Assembly (NCBI RefSeq): GCF_000224145.3
Contig: NC_020170.2
Location: forward strand, 3,798,646-3,862,645
Length of the DNA stretch: 64,000 bases
Direction: 5' to 3'
Source of the DNA: Ciona intestinalis
Lineage: Eukaryota > Chordata > Ascidiacea > Phlebobranchia > Cionidae
The notes under the pieces were generated by a model. The model saw only the letters and a list, made by a program, of their open reading frames with translations. It was not told the DNA's origin and did not search any database. Of this stretch, positions 27,804 through 40,052 are shown piece by piece. Position 1 is the first letter of the stretch. Each line of letters begins with the position of its first letter. Both the position numbers and the translations under genes were made by a program.

Positions 27804-28478
27804 TATATTTTAATAAATGTATATCCAAAGCAAATAATTCTATAGAAAAATATTATTGCACCTCGTTATGTTTATATTTCTTGGAGCAATAATAGCCAAT
27901 GTTGCACCGATTGCTGCACACGAACGTTTAGCAGCATGATAGTTTGATGCTGGCAGAGTTCAATATAAATAACCATTTCCAGCAGAAAACCAAGCTGTTC
28001 CATTTATCTCTGTAAACGTGCTTTTAGTGAAAAACAATTATGCAAATAAACAGATAATCTTACGTTTAACGCCTGTTTGAAACCTGCTAAACCGGTTTTT
28101 CATTTCTTGTATGTTCGAAGTACATTCTCCTTTCTGTCCCTTCGGACCGAGTCCGCCGACAGTTCCAGCCGAGCCTTTCAATCCAGGTGGTCCTCTTTCA
28201 CCTGGGCGTCCCGTAGTACCGAGTCCGCCGACAGGGCCAACCGAGCCGTTTAATCCAGGTGGTCCTCTTTCACCTTGACGACCCGTAGTACCGGGTCCGC
28301 CGACAGGTCCAGCCGAGCCTCGTAATCCAGATGGTCCTCTTTTACCTGGAAGACCCGGTGGACCTTGCGCTCCCTTCTCAGAATTTCCAACCGAGCTCAA
28401 AGTTAATAAAATCTGTCGAGTATCTTGCGCCTCAGCACAAAACACAAGTAACAATGCTAATACCAACTTAAACAACAT

Positions 28479-29222
28479 TTTGAAATTCTCTGTATGACAA
28501 AACTAAAATTATTAAAACACTTTCTTGTTTTAGGATTTTTTCAATTATAGTAAAACACCTTGCCAATTTCCAACGAGCCAGAAAACAAAAAAATATTCCT
28601 ATACAGCGTATACTCAGTGAACTAAAATAATCTGTACAGAACACCTTACTAACTTATAAATGCTGATGAAACTACCGCCACAACAAATATACGTGTCCGG
28701 ATCTGGCACTTAATTTCCTTGAAAAATTCTTTGTGGGAATTAATTTCCCTGAAAAAATTCTTAGCCAGAGGTGGTTTTATTAGACAAATTTCACGGATAT
28801 ACCTGATGTCGTCAACACTGTATGAGCTCATCGAATTATAAATGCTGACGAAACTGCCGCAAGACTATACAACCAATAAACATGTCAGAATTTGGCACCT
28901 AATTTCCGTGAAAAATTCTTAGCCAAAGGTGATTTCAGTAGAAAAACTTCACAAACAACCCTGACGTAAACACTGCTGTATGAGTATGACGTACATGGAG
29001 ACAAAAATGGCCAAAATAACTTACAAATACAATTTTTACTTCAAACTAATCTGGTTCAGGTGGCGAGGTTAATGAAAAAATGTTAATTTACAACGCATAA
29101 GGTACCGAAAGCAGAATCAAAACAACCAAGGATATACGGAAGGCACAAAATACACGAGTTGGTAAAAGGTTCGATTCTGCAAAGAAATTTACAAGGACGA
29201 TGAAAAAATGTACCCAGTGACA
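28479..29222. repeat. 5' flank of lectin D, segmental copy of the lectin B flank
   Basis: Near-identical to 24058-24790 until a sharp end at about 29220, where B and D diverge. It contains two of the tandem units (starting at about 28652 and 28837). Confidence 0.75.
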
Positions 29223-29259
29223 TTAGATGTTTAAATCTAATCTTCTTTTGTGTCTAATT

Positions 29260-29850
29260 AGGGGCGCATGTCGTAAGTGTAAACACTGTAATGCGTTGAT
29301 GATTTTAAGCGAAACCTTTAAAGTATGCGGTATTTCGCAAACTGGAATATATAACGAACTTCATTTCAAATGCAGTATGATCACAGTGATAACGAAGGGC
29401 AAAATACGGCAAAAGAAACTGGAAAGTGTGTGTGCTCTAGCGACAACACTTTCCAATTGGAATGCTTAAATGTGCGTGGAAACATATAATACAAAGAGTA
29501 CGCGCTAGTAGTTGAAAATCGCTATACAGAAGATAAACAATTGATCTCGTATATGTACAAGCCCAAAAACGTGTCAGAATATGAGGGGCAATACATTGAA
29601 ATAGTGGCATCTTCAGTTTGTTGTGTTCAAACAGTATTGAGATAAAAGTTATTTGTTCCCCACGGGCATTTCCATGGCAGGAACTTGATGCGATCATCAG
29701 GATTAAACCGGTTTTAACTAGATTACGAGGAAGTGGTCGTGGATCGAGTAGCTGTCGAGTTTACCGAGCCAGGAACGCTCAGCTCACTTCCACCCGGCGA
29801 TCTTCTTGCTAAGGAGTTAAAACTCTGGGCTCTTCTTGCGTCTGACTGAA
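29260..29850 (+). other. Unassigned protein-like stretch
   Basis: Several adjacent plus-strand segments look coding-like without forming one gene. After an acceptor-like TTAG there is CRKCKHCNALMILSETF; then, in other frames, GKCVCSSDNTFQLECLNVRG, then EYALVVENRYTEDKQ, then DYEEVVVDRVAVEF. Stops and frame changes separate them. The paired cysteines suggest a zinc-binding segment. It could be a decayed DNA transposon gene or a broken host gene; I do not recognise it. Confidence 0.25.
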
Positions 29851-29921
29851 AAATAATTTACACTTTTAAAAACTGGCAATGATAAGGTCGAAATTAACAA
29901 GTTGGGACATAACAAAAGTTA

Positions 29922-30114
29922 TAGTAGGATGGGAAAGATGGGACACTTTTGTTTCTATTTTCTCGTCCCATTTGGTAGTAAACAAGAAACAATCAACGGA
30001 TCATAAAACTGAACATCCTTACGACTCCGATAGACCGTTGTTAATTGTATAGAACACGATCATGATGTTTGAATATTACGTACCCAAGGTGACCCATCTT
30101 CTCCCACTCTACTA
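29922..30114 (+). mobile_element. TAGTAGGG MITE, full length
   Basis: Slightly diverged (TAGTAGGATGGGAAAGATGG) with both ends present. Confidence 0.9.
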
Positions 30115-30905
30115 TTTCGTTTATCTCTTCGAAAACGATAGCGAAGATTGTATTATTTAAGAAGGAAGAAGATGTTATAACAGCTAAACGACAGTCAGTA
30201 AAACACGCTGTTGATGGAAGGTGGGAAAAGAATGTCAGCATAGCCAACATTGTAGCATTATGTTGAAAGCACTAACTATATTATTATATTGAAAAAATGT
30301 AAGGTCTCTAAAGACATGCAAAGTAAAACACGTTTATAATATTGTGGCATATATGGAATGGCGACTTTACAGTGTAACTCTATTTAGCTGATGTCTTACG
30401 ACGAGGCACGCTAGGGGAGCTAGAGGCACGCTAGCAGACCTGTAGAATTTAGGCTGCTGGGGGTCACAGTAGGTTCATTACACTAACATCCATAGTGTGT
30501 AAATGCATTGTCAAATTTTTTTATAGCAAACTGTTCATAGTTCGACTATAAAGCGTTGTGTTAATTGTTTAAAAACGGGCGTATAGGTTCACATAATTGT
30601 CCAGATATATTATTTTCAGCGCATGCGCAGTTTGTGTTGAAAAATTGTAGTAGGCTTTAATAGGAGTAATTACACTACTAACAAACAAGCAATTTAGGTA
30701 TTTTTATTGGGCAGAGGTTAAGTGGATACGCCGATATGCGTAAGAAAGCTAAAGTTCGATTATAATTGGGTAATTTCCGAAGTAAATCAAGTAATCACGA
30801 CTCTCCTACTCTTAATGGTTGGACATGGAATGTTGAAAGCAACAAGTTACGTAATGAAGTTAATTCAGGAAGAAAAGCTAGGTATTTATTCAGCATTGTA
30901 CGGGA
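30115..30905. other. Intergenic DNA, nothing coding seen
   Basis: 30390-30480 holds a run (GAGGCACGCTAG repeated, then AGAATTTAGGCTG) that resembles dispersed fragments near 1376-1475, 2880-3010 and 62815-62890. It may be an old repeat. Confidence 0.35.
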
Positions 30906-31097
30906 CATATAGTACTGTGGGGTATAAGATGGAATACCGTTAGCATCTGAATCTCATGATATCGTGTTTTTAACAATTAACATCGCACTTTTGAGTCGCC
31001 AGGCACCGGTCATATAATTCTGTAAATATTTCTTGTTTACTAACAAATATAGTGCGAGAAAATCGAATGAAAGCATGTCCCATCTTGCACCAACCCT
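30906..31097 (-). mobile_element. MITE subfamily 2, full length
   Basis: Starts TAGTACTGTGGGGTATAAGA and ends GTCCCATCTTGCACCAACCC; next to the copy at 31104. Confidence 0.8.
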
Positions 31098-31103
31098 ATA
31101 TGC

Positions 31104-31326
31104 AGTAGGATGGGGAAAGATGGGACACTCTTTCAATATATTTTCTTGTCCAATTTGGTAGGAAACAAAGAACGTTTAAAGAATTATAAATTACGACTCC
31201 CACAGACCGTTGGTCATTGTTTAAACGATCAGAATATTTGGCTGTTATATCATAGTATACTGAAGTGTCACTTCAGTATACTATGGTTATATGCTAAAAT
31301 TGTCCCGTCCTCCCCCACCCTACTAT
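31104..31326 (+). mobile_element. TAGTAGGG MITE interrupted by a palindrome
   Basis: Full-length copy about 40 bp longer than its relatives because of an insertion at 31251-31285 plus the target duplication. Confidence 0.9.
31251..31285. repeat. 35-bp perfect palindromic insertion with 7-bp TSD
   Basis: Arms CATAGTATACTGAAGTG and its exact reverse complement are separated by one T. GTTATAT stands directly on both sides (31244-31250 and 31286-31292), whereas sister MITEs have one ATTATGT-like copy there. Confidence 0.85.
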
Positions 31327-31395
31327 ATACCAAAATATTTAGTATAAAATTTCGTCATTTAAATCCTGACAGGTGTCAATCGTTTCACCGTTTTA

Positions 31396-34300
31396 TTACA
31401 GGTAAAAGTAATAAGCCTGTTGAATTACCTTCTTATCCCATCTCTGCCTTTGTTCCCGAACCCTGTACTTCCCTGTGCGTTTTCTATACAGAACATACGT
31501 CACCAAAACGGCGGCAAACAGAATCAGGATGATTGAGCCAAGTACTGCGACCACGATCACGTAGACTGGGACTCCAGCTAAATAAATACAACATTAGAAG
31601 TAAAAAAAAGATTTTAGTAATGTGGGGTAGGAAGGGATACCGTTAACGCATACATCCCATTTTTTCCTGATGGGGTTTAACAGCGCTCGTTTTTATTAGA
31701 GACGCGGGGCTACGGTTATATAGTTCTATTTATATTTTTTCTTTACTGCAAAATGGACCAAGAACAGAGCATGAAAGCATGTTCCATCTTACCCTACTAT
31801 ACAAATTTAAATAAATAAATTTCATAATAATTTTAGCAGTGTTATAAAGTCATGGTTTAATTAAAGTATTGAAAAAAATATAAGTACTTTATTGCTATAT
31901 TTCATTTAAGGTGCTTACATCGTTCTTGTTCTGGCTGATTTTATTGCTTGAGTAATATACTTAATTAAATATGAGAAATTTGGAAACTATAAAAGTGTTA
32001 ATGCTATTGTTCTTTTGTGGGGTTATATATTACATTGTACAAGTTCTGTTTTTTTTTTTATTGCTTGAGTAATCGACTTAATTAAATAAGCCGCTTTTTC
32101 AATTTAATATTCTGCCACACTTACCAGCTTGCGCCGCTTGCTCACAAAATAGCCCCGAGAAACCTGGTTGACACTGACACCTAGCGACCACCGGTTCGAG
32201 CTCGTTATTCTCTTCGTTTTCAGCAACTTCAAACAGTCTGCATTCACCACCGTTTTTGCATGTACGCGGGCAGATGGCTGAAATAGAACATTTTATGTCA
32301 GGGTAGAACCAAGTATAAGTTGTTAAGGGTAAATATGTGTTAATTCTGATTAAACAAAATAAACCTTCTACGACTACGAGAACTTAACACACAAAGCACA
32401 TTGGGTTTCTATTAACTAACGTGTTTGATTAATGTTCTGTGGTTAAGGTTTTTGCAAGTGGGATGTTTGCTCTGTTTAATCAAAAATGGCATTAATGTAA
32501 TTGTAGTATGCTTATATACAAGTATACTTTAGTTTTTAAAAACCCAATGTAATTTGTTTGATAAGAAAATCACGAAAATGCATGCTAACGGTCTATAACA
32601 CAAAACAACATCCATACAATATAGTTTACATATTTTCAACAATAATATTTACTTCGAACAGTTTCCGTCGACGGAATATATGAATTCCTCATGGTTCGTG
32701 GGCCATGAAACGAGCTGGTTGTTACGACATTGGTAGTCTCTGTAGCTCCGAACGTTGTGGGCTCATCGGTACCTGGCAACAGTGGAACTGTTTGAGACGC
32801 ACTTATGCTTCTCGGTGCCTCATTCCGCCGCGTAGACGACCGTAGCAGCCTAGGCGAGGTACTAGCCATGCCCCGAGTCGTCTCTAGCGCTTCAATGGCC
32901 AGCCCTGCGGAAGTGACGTCTATCTCCGCTGTCGTGACGTCTTCCTCTGTCGACATCGGTGTCGTAGGGGTCATCCGGGGTGAAGTCTCTTCAGAGTCGG
33001 TTGTTGTCTCGGGTGCAAACGTCGTCACATCTGTTCACCCACAACACAGTGTTTCGCAACAAGTCACCACATACAGTGGAGACTTCTAATTCTAAAGACT
33101 CGCCTACTGCGTCTTATCATATAGTCATGTCTACAATCACCACCATAAAGCGTATACTTGCATGTACTCACCGATTTTTCTTTGGTAGTGAACATAGTGA
33201 ACAGAAAACTTCAAAGTTGCACGTTCATCGTACTGCGTTATGTTGAGAACAAAACACATGTCTAACTCGACTAGGAAGCTAAAAGACTTGCATTCGAACC
33301 TAAAATAAAAATATGCTTATTTATAAACCATTAATAGCATTATATCAGTATCCTAAAGAAATAAAAAAAAACTGTTTTGAAATGTATGCAAATGTATATA
33401 TATATATAAATATATATATCTATATAGCAGAGTGGGGGAAGATGGAATACCTTTTCATTCTCTTTTCTCGTCCGATTTAGTGGTAAACAAAGAACAAGAA
33501 ATATAAAACCGTATCCTCACTACTCCCATATACCGTTATAAATTGTTTAAAAAACAATCAGGTTATTTGGATATTATAAGCTAAAGGTGTCCCATCTTAC
33601 CGCCCACAGTATATATTCAGGTTAAACGTGGTCAAACAGCCTAACAATATCAAGAATTCATGAAGTCATTAGTGTCAACCAAAACAGCTTCAACAATCAA
33701 GCTTATGTTATGGTTCAAAGCGCATCATTGGTGTATATGTTATGCAAAATACAAAGAGTTCGCTATCAAAATGCTGCATCACACAAACTTTTAAGCTTCA
33801 TCGGCATGCGCCAGTCATGTATTATGCAACTTGCAACTAATACCTTTCTTCTGTGCAACACTTCATCATGCATTGATCAAAAGTGGTTGTATTGTAAGCA
33901 ATGTAACTGTCCTCTTTTGCTCCTTGTAAGTAATATTTGTCGTAACCTTCAAAAGTCGTGATGCATTCTGAAAAACCAAAAAGGCCTTTAAATATAAGAT
34001 AACATTACTTTTAGGCCCTTACGGTACTGTTTGTTTGGATTATTAGGAAATCACGCTGATTTATCAGCGCAGTGTATGCCAGGTACCCTTTCTTTAGTTT
34101 ACGTCATATGTATATGTATAACCCATGTTTTATCATCAGCCGATATGATCTTCGCTTTATTACATAATTGTTTCTACAAAGGGAAAATGTTTACTGACAA
34201 ATAGTAACTTTAAAACTTGTCAAAAGACAACGGTATCGACCATCGTGACCACGCGAGTTTGGGTGTTTTGAACTTTTTAACCAAGAAGAATTTCTGCTAT

Positions 34301-37300
34301 GTTCGTTTCGACAGGCGTGTCAGATTGCAGTGCAGATTAAAGTTAAAGTTATGAACAATACGGCCATTTAAACTTTCATTAGCGGAGCGCTTATTCGGTG
34401 TTTAATATACGGAATTAAACTTAGGTTCATGTTAATTCAGATTAAGTACGCTGATACAGCGTTTTCCATTGGATAGTTCGGTATATGCAAAACATTGGAT
34501 AAGCTATATCACATAAGATTTAAATTGGGATTTAGACGCAATCTCTCTGCTTAAAAGATATTATGAACCTAAACTACTGGAATGGAATATCAGAAGATAA
34601 TTGAACGGAATTATAGTCTTGTACCGACACGAACTACGGATTTAGGATAGGGAAAGAAGCAGAAATATTAATTTACATCTGCTTACTTAGAATTTAATAC
34701 AAAAACAAATTCGTAAAAACCGTTTAAATCTATAGGTTTTTAAGGCATTAAACATATATAAACTTAAAGACTTTATTATATAAAAAAATACGAAAAACCG
34801 TCCCAACTTTGGTCTTTAGGGCATTATATATAAACTTGTATTAAAACCTAATCTAAGAGCACCTAAAAAATTTAAGTATATTCTGCATCAATTGAATATC
34901 AGATTTGAACCCCTTAAATTTACATTATAAATTCCAAGAAAAAGAAAAAATTAAAAATATTATCGGAGAAATCAAATTTAGTGACAGCTTAAAATGCTTC
35001 GGGGTCAAATTTAGTGACAGCTTGAAATTTAAGGTCAGGCTTAAGCCTTATAGCACCGTATTTTATAAAATAGGAAGTGATCGAACTCAGGTGACCATCG
35101 CTTTGTTGTTAGGGTGCCCAAAACTGCCTACGTCACGGCTAACATCATTGGCTGCTATTCAAACACAGTTCTAAGAAAATTTAAATTGTTTAAAATTTGT
35201 CAAGGTAAATTTAAGTTTTTTTTTGGTGTGGCTTCAAAATGTGGCCGATTTAAGCATTGGGGTCGGCTACTGCACACCTTACTAAGAAAAAAAAGAACAT
35301 GTTATATGAACCAATAAAATCTAATGAAAACATTTGTGGGTTACGAAAATATAGATAAATTGTTGGTTTATGCCCCTTTAGACACCGGCTAATTTACTAT
35401 TATAATATTATTAATAATATAATATTAAACCAAGAAACTGATATACACTGCTGTGGGGTAAGATCGGACACCTTTAGCACATAATATCCAAATATCCTGA
35501 CTCTGTTTTAAACAATTAACAACAGTCTATGGGAGTCGTGAGGATACGGTTTTATAATTTTTTAAATGTTCTTAGTGTACTACCAAATGAAACGGGAAAA
35601 TCGAATAAAAAGGTGTCCCATCTTTCTTCACCTAACTATGCCAGATTTATTTTTATTCGTCCTGCTCTTCATAGAAAACGAACATTAGTACAAATTTTGC
35701 TTATATAAAAATTGCCGAAAACATGGTACAAAAATAGAACTCGGTCACCCTATTACGTTCGTTGTATGGTGGCAATTACACGGTGGCTTAATTGTGGCGG
35801 TTATATGGTTTGTGAACAATTTACAAGATAGTGACACCGCTTTAGGTGGAGCATATAGGTTCAAATGCTAATGGTTCTGTTTTGTATTAACCAATGGCCT
35901 CTGTTATGTTATAAATATATAAGCGATATAGACGCGCGCGCTTTACGGAACACGTAGAGGTATTTAAGAGAGCACCTGTGTTTCAAATGTCAAGGTTTTA
36001 AAAGTTACAAAACACAAATTGCAATACAACGCTTGTAGCATAATAAAAGGATTGAACATTAAGTTCAAACAGTTTAACACTTCCATATTTATAATGGCAA
36101 ATGGTTACCACCCTTTCGAAATAAAAAATATATATATAAACTTTTTGAAACCTCATAGAATTTTGTAAAATATATTTGCGCTATGGTTTCTAATGTTTAA
36201 AAGATTTTCTAATTTTCGCACATGAAAAAAGCAGTTGCTGTTCGTCATTAAATTTTCGTTTTGGCACGAAACTGTATGAACAACTAGTGTTTCTTTAATA
36301 GTTATTCAATTCCCGATGTTGTATTTTTCTAACAGACTCTGGGCCAATATAATACAAACGAGCTTGGTGTAAAATAATATATTTAAATATATATATAGCC
36401 TATACTCTAAATACCTTAATTAATATTGTATACAGAAGTACCTATAAGAGCTCGGTGCTAAAATCACCATTGTGCAGAAGTACCTTCGTTTATTCAGATA
36501 ACTTAACTACAATATTTACCTTGAATTGGATCCACTGTCGTACCGCTTCCTTCATGAGCAGTGAGCAGGTTTAAAGATATGACGTTTCCGTTGACGTGTG
36601 GCATAGCCAGTACCAAGCAGAGTATTGAAATAACGGTTGGACAACTGTAAAATAATAGTTTAAAATAGTGCATAGTATTTTAAATTAGGTAGTGATACAG
36701 TAGGGTGGGGTAAGATAAGACGTATTTTTACTCTTTTTATTATCATTTGGTTGTAAACAAAGAATATTTACATAATTATATATAACCGCATATATAACCC
36801 GGCGACTCTAAATTAGCATTTTAAATTGTTCTAAACAGGAAATTGAATTTTAGTTTGCATCAGCATCCTATCTTACCCCACAGTACTATATCTAGATTTC
36901 AAAAAATAGTTATGTGAATATGTAAATATTCCTAAAAATGGTATAACAGAAAAAATGGTATAGGACTTATCAGATGAAGAAGTATGGCAGCAGCAAAGGA
37001 AACGGTTAAAAAGGTAAGACTAAAATTGTATTTTTTCGGAAATAAGCCTTCCCCTAACACAAACACACTCAAAGTAGATGAATCACTTATCTTTCGAGGG
37101 CGTGAAAAAATCCATTGATATAAACGATAAGACTTAAAAACGAAAAATATCTCCGAAGCCAACGGCCCTTGCGAAAACAATCACGACAATTGGGCGCGAG
37201 CAATTTAAAGCTATACAAGTTTAAAATGGTAGATCGTTGGTCAAATAAGTGTGGGCAATTAGGGTGAGAGGTGGACGTCAACGAAAATCACGGAAAAGTT

Positions 37301-40052
37301 TCCCGGTCAGCGCTCCTGGACACGAACGTTCTGTTTTTAAAGCAATTAGATAACCTTTATATAAGTAGACTTGCGTCAGAGTCATTTTGAACGCGTGGTA
37401 TAAAGTTGATTGTACTAAATATTCTATAATATTTACATGTTCGTCAAAATAATAGTAAGTGGGCCAGGTATTATTATTGCGTGTGGCAATTGCCGCCAAT
37501 GGACTTATAGTTAGGTATTGAGAAATTGCGGTGTGTGTGTTTTTCGAAAAAGAATGATGTTTAGAACATGCCAAGTAAAGATGCATCAAACTTACTGAAT
37601 TATTCTCATGGGAAATTGCAGGGCCAATGAACGTCGCCCGACGACGCGACTTAATAATTTATGAAGTTTGTTGGCCCGCCTTATCAGTTTAATATGATGG
37701 GAAATGGCAAAGGGGCGTATTTCTAGAATTACGCTAAGAGGGCACTACGTGTTGTGATCAGAAAATAATGTTCCAAGAAGGAAAATATTCGTATAGCCAA
37801 ACAAATTAAACAACTTGAGTTTTCGCCACTTAAAATACCAAACGTTGAAACTTTCATTAGCAGCAAAACAGAATGATGGATGTATACATATGGTAGGGCG
37901 GGGGGAGATGGGACACCTTTGTATTCTATTTTATTGTCCTATTTAGTAGTAAAAAAAAACATTCAAAGAATTATAAAACCTTATCCTCACGACTTTCATA
38001 CAGATCGATATTAATTGTTTAAAACACGATTAGAATATTTGGATATTGTGTGCTAAATGTGTCTCGTTTTCCCCACCATACTATGTGAATACTAAAGACC
38101 ATGGGTTTGTTTTGAAGGGACGTTTGCTCGGTAAGCTACATGACCTTTTTGGCTACGTCAGTCACGGGTGTATTCCGCCATATATCAAGCCACGACTGCA
38201 GTAAATTCTCCAAAAGTTCAAAGCAATTGATGAACTTTCCGCCCAGCGTTTCACAACATGGATGCAGCCGCAAGATGACTTACACGACCCGAGTCGGGTG
38301 TCAATACATCGGTGCGGGCAATTTTGTTTATTTTGATAAATCTACCATTAGAAGCGGCGAAGCGGGCCAGGGGCGTGGGCGAATTATATTTTATCTTTCA
38401 ATGCATTAAGCTGTAGAAGTACCTATAGAGGTTTATAATGCGACAAAATTAATATAATAGCGCAAAAATGCCCACGCATGATTAATCCAACATTATATCA
38501 TCTTTAACGTTTTTATTTTGAGTTTTCAAGAAATTAACATTCTAAAAAACAACAATGGGACCAAATAAAACAAAACAATAATAGGGGAAACTATTCTTGA
38601 CTAGAAAACAAAATAAATTGTTGCATTTGACTTTAGCCAGAGTTAAACACCTTACAACCCAAAGTGCATTTGAAGATCTAATACTCGAGAAACGCGTCGA
38701 AAACCGAAAACCGATTTTAGGCTGATTGGGCTATTAAAATAGTTGTCGAAGTATGGGCCATTTTCAAAGTTTTATTTCAGCTTTGAGTGGATGCGTGCGA
38801 CCCGATTACTGCCATTAACAACGCGTTCTAAAATTAGACAGAGAACAGCATGACACTGAAATTAGACTGGTGTTTTGTATTTTGGTATCCGTTTTGTGGA
38901 TAGCCAAAATCACACCAAAATGGCCTATGTGTATAGAACTATGCATAGTAGGGTGGGGGAAGACGGGACACCTTTGTCACATAGTATCCAAACATGTTGA
39001 TCGTTTTTTTTTAAACAATTAACAACGGTGCATATGGGAGTCGTGAAGATACGGTTTTATAATTCTTTGAATTCTGTTCTTCGTTCGCTATCAAACGGGA
39101 CGAGAAAATATAATAAAAAGGTGTCCCATTTTCCCACCCTATATGCGGCAACCGCAAAAAATGCAAAACTGCTTACTAAATATGTATGACGTAACACACA
39201 ACACTCCTATTTACAAAAATAAATCAATTTTAGTTCAGTTTTGACAGAACAACGCGACGAGCGTTCCTTTTGACATCGTATTTACAAAACCGTTGCATTT
39301 CTAAGTGGCGAAAACCCACTACAAAACATTTACCAAACAAACGGCGTGATAGCAACATCACGTTCTCGAAAAAACAACCGTTCCAGTGCATGCTCTAACA
39401 AAGGGTCAGTATTCCGACGTTTGTAAACAGGCCCCTCATACAAGCGAACTCTCCCGGCGTGAGAATTTTCAGTCAAGTGACGTGGAATCAAGACAGTCAA
39501 GGGAACTGCAGCGAGGCATTAATTTTAGAACAGATCCCATTTAAGTGCGGCTGTCATAGTCCGCTAGACATAATTACACGGGTTTTGACAGACGCTATGA
39601 ACATTCTAATTCTCATTCATATTCCATTGGAATAGGTTCTTATATAATACATGCTGCCCGACAACGTGGAAAACAAAAAAATCTCGTTTAATTGTGTCAT
39701 TAAACCCTGCTATACAATTTGTGTATGAAAGAAACTGTGTTTGGTATAACGGTGAAATTACAATATGATATACCGTATACTTTCAAAGCACAACCAAATA
39801 AACACCAAAGCTTAGCAATAATTGTGTAATAATATTCAAATAAATATGCCTAAGTGATTTAATAAATGAAACATATGGTTCAAAGAATTATAAGACAGTC
39901 TCCTTACGACTCCCATAGACCGTTGTTAATTGTTTAGAACACTATCAACATATGTGGATATCACGTGCTATGTTCTATCTTCCCCCACCCTACTATAACA
40001 TTATAATACTTCAAACTATAATGCATAAGTTAGCTAACCTGTGCATATTCAT
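31396..40052 (-). CDS. PAN/apple - mucin-like - EGF - TM membrane protein
   Basis: Seven exons (40052-40039, 36644-36520, 33967-33844, 33299-33172, 33030-32653, 32277-32125, 31577-31396) join in phase to 367 residues. Start MNMHSCPTV leads a signal peptide (ISILCLVLAMPHVNG). Exons 3-4 look like a PAN/apple domain: YNTTTFDQCMMKCC, then FECKSFSF and DMCFVLN. Exon 5 is a Thr/Ser/Pro-rich stalk of 126 codons. Exon 6 is an EGF domain (CPRTCKNGGEC, CQCQPGFSGLFCE). Exon 7 has a transmembrane helix (VYVIVVAVLGSIILILFAAV), a basic stop-transfer YRKRTGKYR and a short tail ending at TAA. AATAAA overlaps that stop. A donor-like GTAATT at 31428-31423 could instead splice to an unseen exon. Type I receptor or adhesion protein is inference; I know no named homologue. 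Confidence 0.78.
31617..31804 (-). mobile_element. MITE subfamily 2, full length
   Basis: Diverged copy in the last intron of the PAN/EGF gene, ending TTCCATCTTACCCTACTATA. Confidence 0.7.
33425..33613 (+). mobile_element. TAGTAGGG MITE, full length
   Basis: Sits between exons 3 and 4 of the PAN/EGF gene, next to a (TA)n tract at about 33395-33425. Confidence 0.88.
33968..36519 (-). other. Intron 2 of the PAN/EGF gene
   Basis: A+T-rich. Apart from one MITE it has a short direct repeat (AAATTTAGTGACAGCTT at about 34976 and 35008) and no coding sequence I can support. Confidence 0.6.
35450..35639 (-). mobile_element. TAGTAGGG MITE, full length
   Basis: Starts CTGTGGGGTAAGATCGGACA and ends near CATCTTTCTTCACCTAACTA, so its ends mix features of both subfamilies. 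Confidence 0.85.
36698..36893 (+). mobile_element. MITE subfamily 2, full length
   Basis: Starts CAGTAGGGTGGGGTAAGATA, ends CTTACCCCACAGTACTATA; 54 bp upstream of exon 2 of the PAN/EGF gene. Confidence 0.85.
37891..38085 (+). mobile_element. TAGTAGGG MITE, full length
   Basis: Left end GGTAGGGCGGGGGGAGATGG, right end TTTTCCCCACCATACTATG. Confidence 0.88.
38946..39143 (-). mobile_element. TAGTAGGG MITE, full length
   Basis: Good copy with GTGTCCCATTTTCCCACCCT at its far end. Confidence 0.9.
39872..39996 (+). mobile_element. TAGTAGGG MITE, 5'-truncated
   Basis: Begins in the middle of the family sequence (TTCAAAGAATTATAAGACAG) and runs to an intact right TIR. Confidence 0.8.

Larger units (their letters stand above)
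27137..28478 (-). pseudogene. Collectin-like lectin D (EPN type) with an in-frame stop
   Basis: Three exons (28478-28064, 28009-27862, 27392-27137) in the same layout as B; total length is a multiple of three. Signal peptide, three collagen modules and coil nearly equal lectin B. In exon 2 the codon that is CGA (Arg) in A, B and C is TGA at 27962-27960, after GNGYLY, so translation would stop before most of the lectin domain. The last exon is otherwise intact and has TWIGMNDIERENTW, GEPNSIAEEDC and KWNDVGC. EPN is the mannose-type triplet, here one residue closer to EDC than usual. A CpG transition could explain the stop. Recent loss, polymorphism or readthrough are the options. Confidence 0.82.
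36894..40038 (-). other. Most of intron 1 of the PAN/EGF gene
   Basis: A 3.4-kb first intron with three MITE copies and otherwise no supported feature. First introns often hold enhancers; I see no specific site to name. Confidence 0.55.

Noticed and set aside
38140-38409. Possible small plus-strand gene in intron 1 of the PAN/EGF gene
   Set aside because: No recognisable domain, no splice or promoter support, and it is within the length expected by chance.
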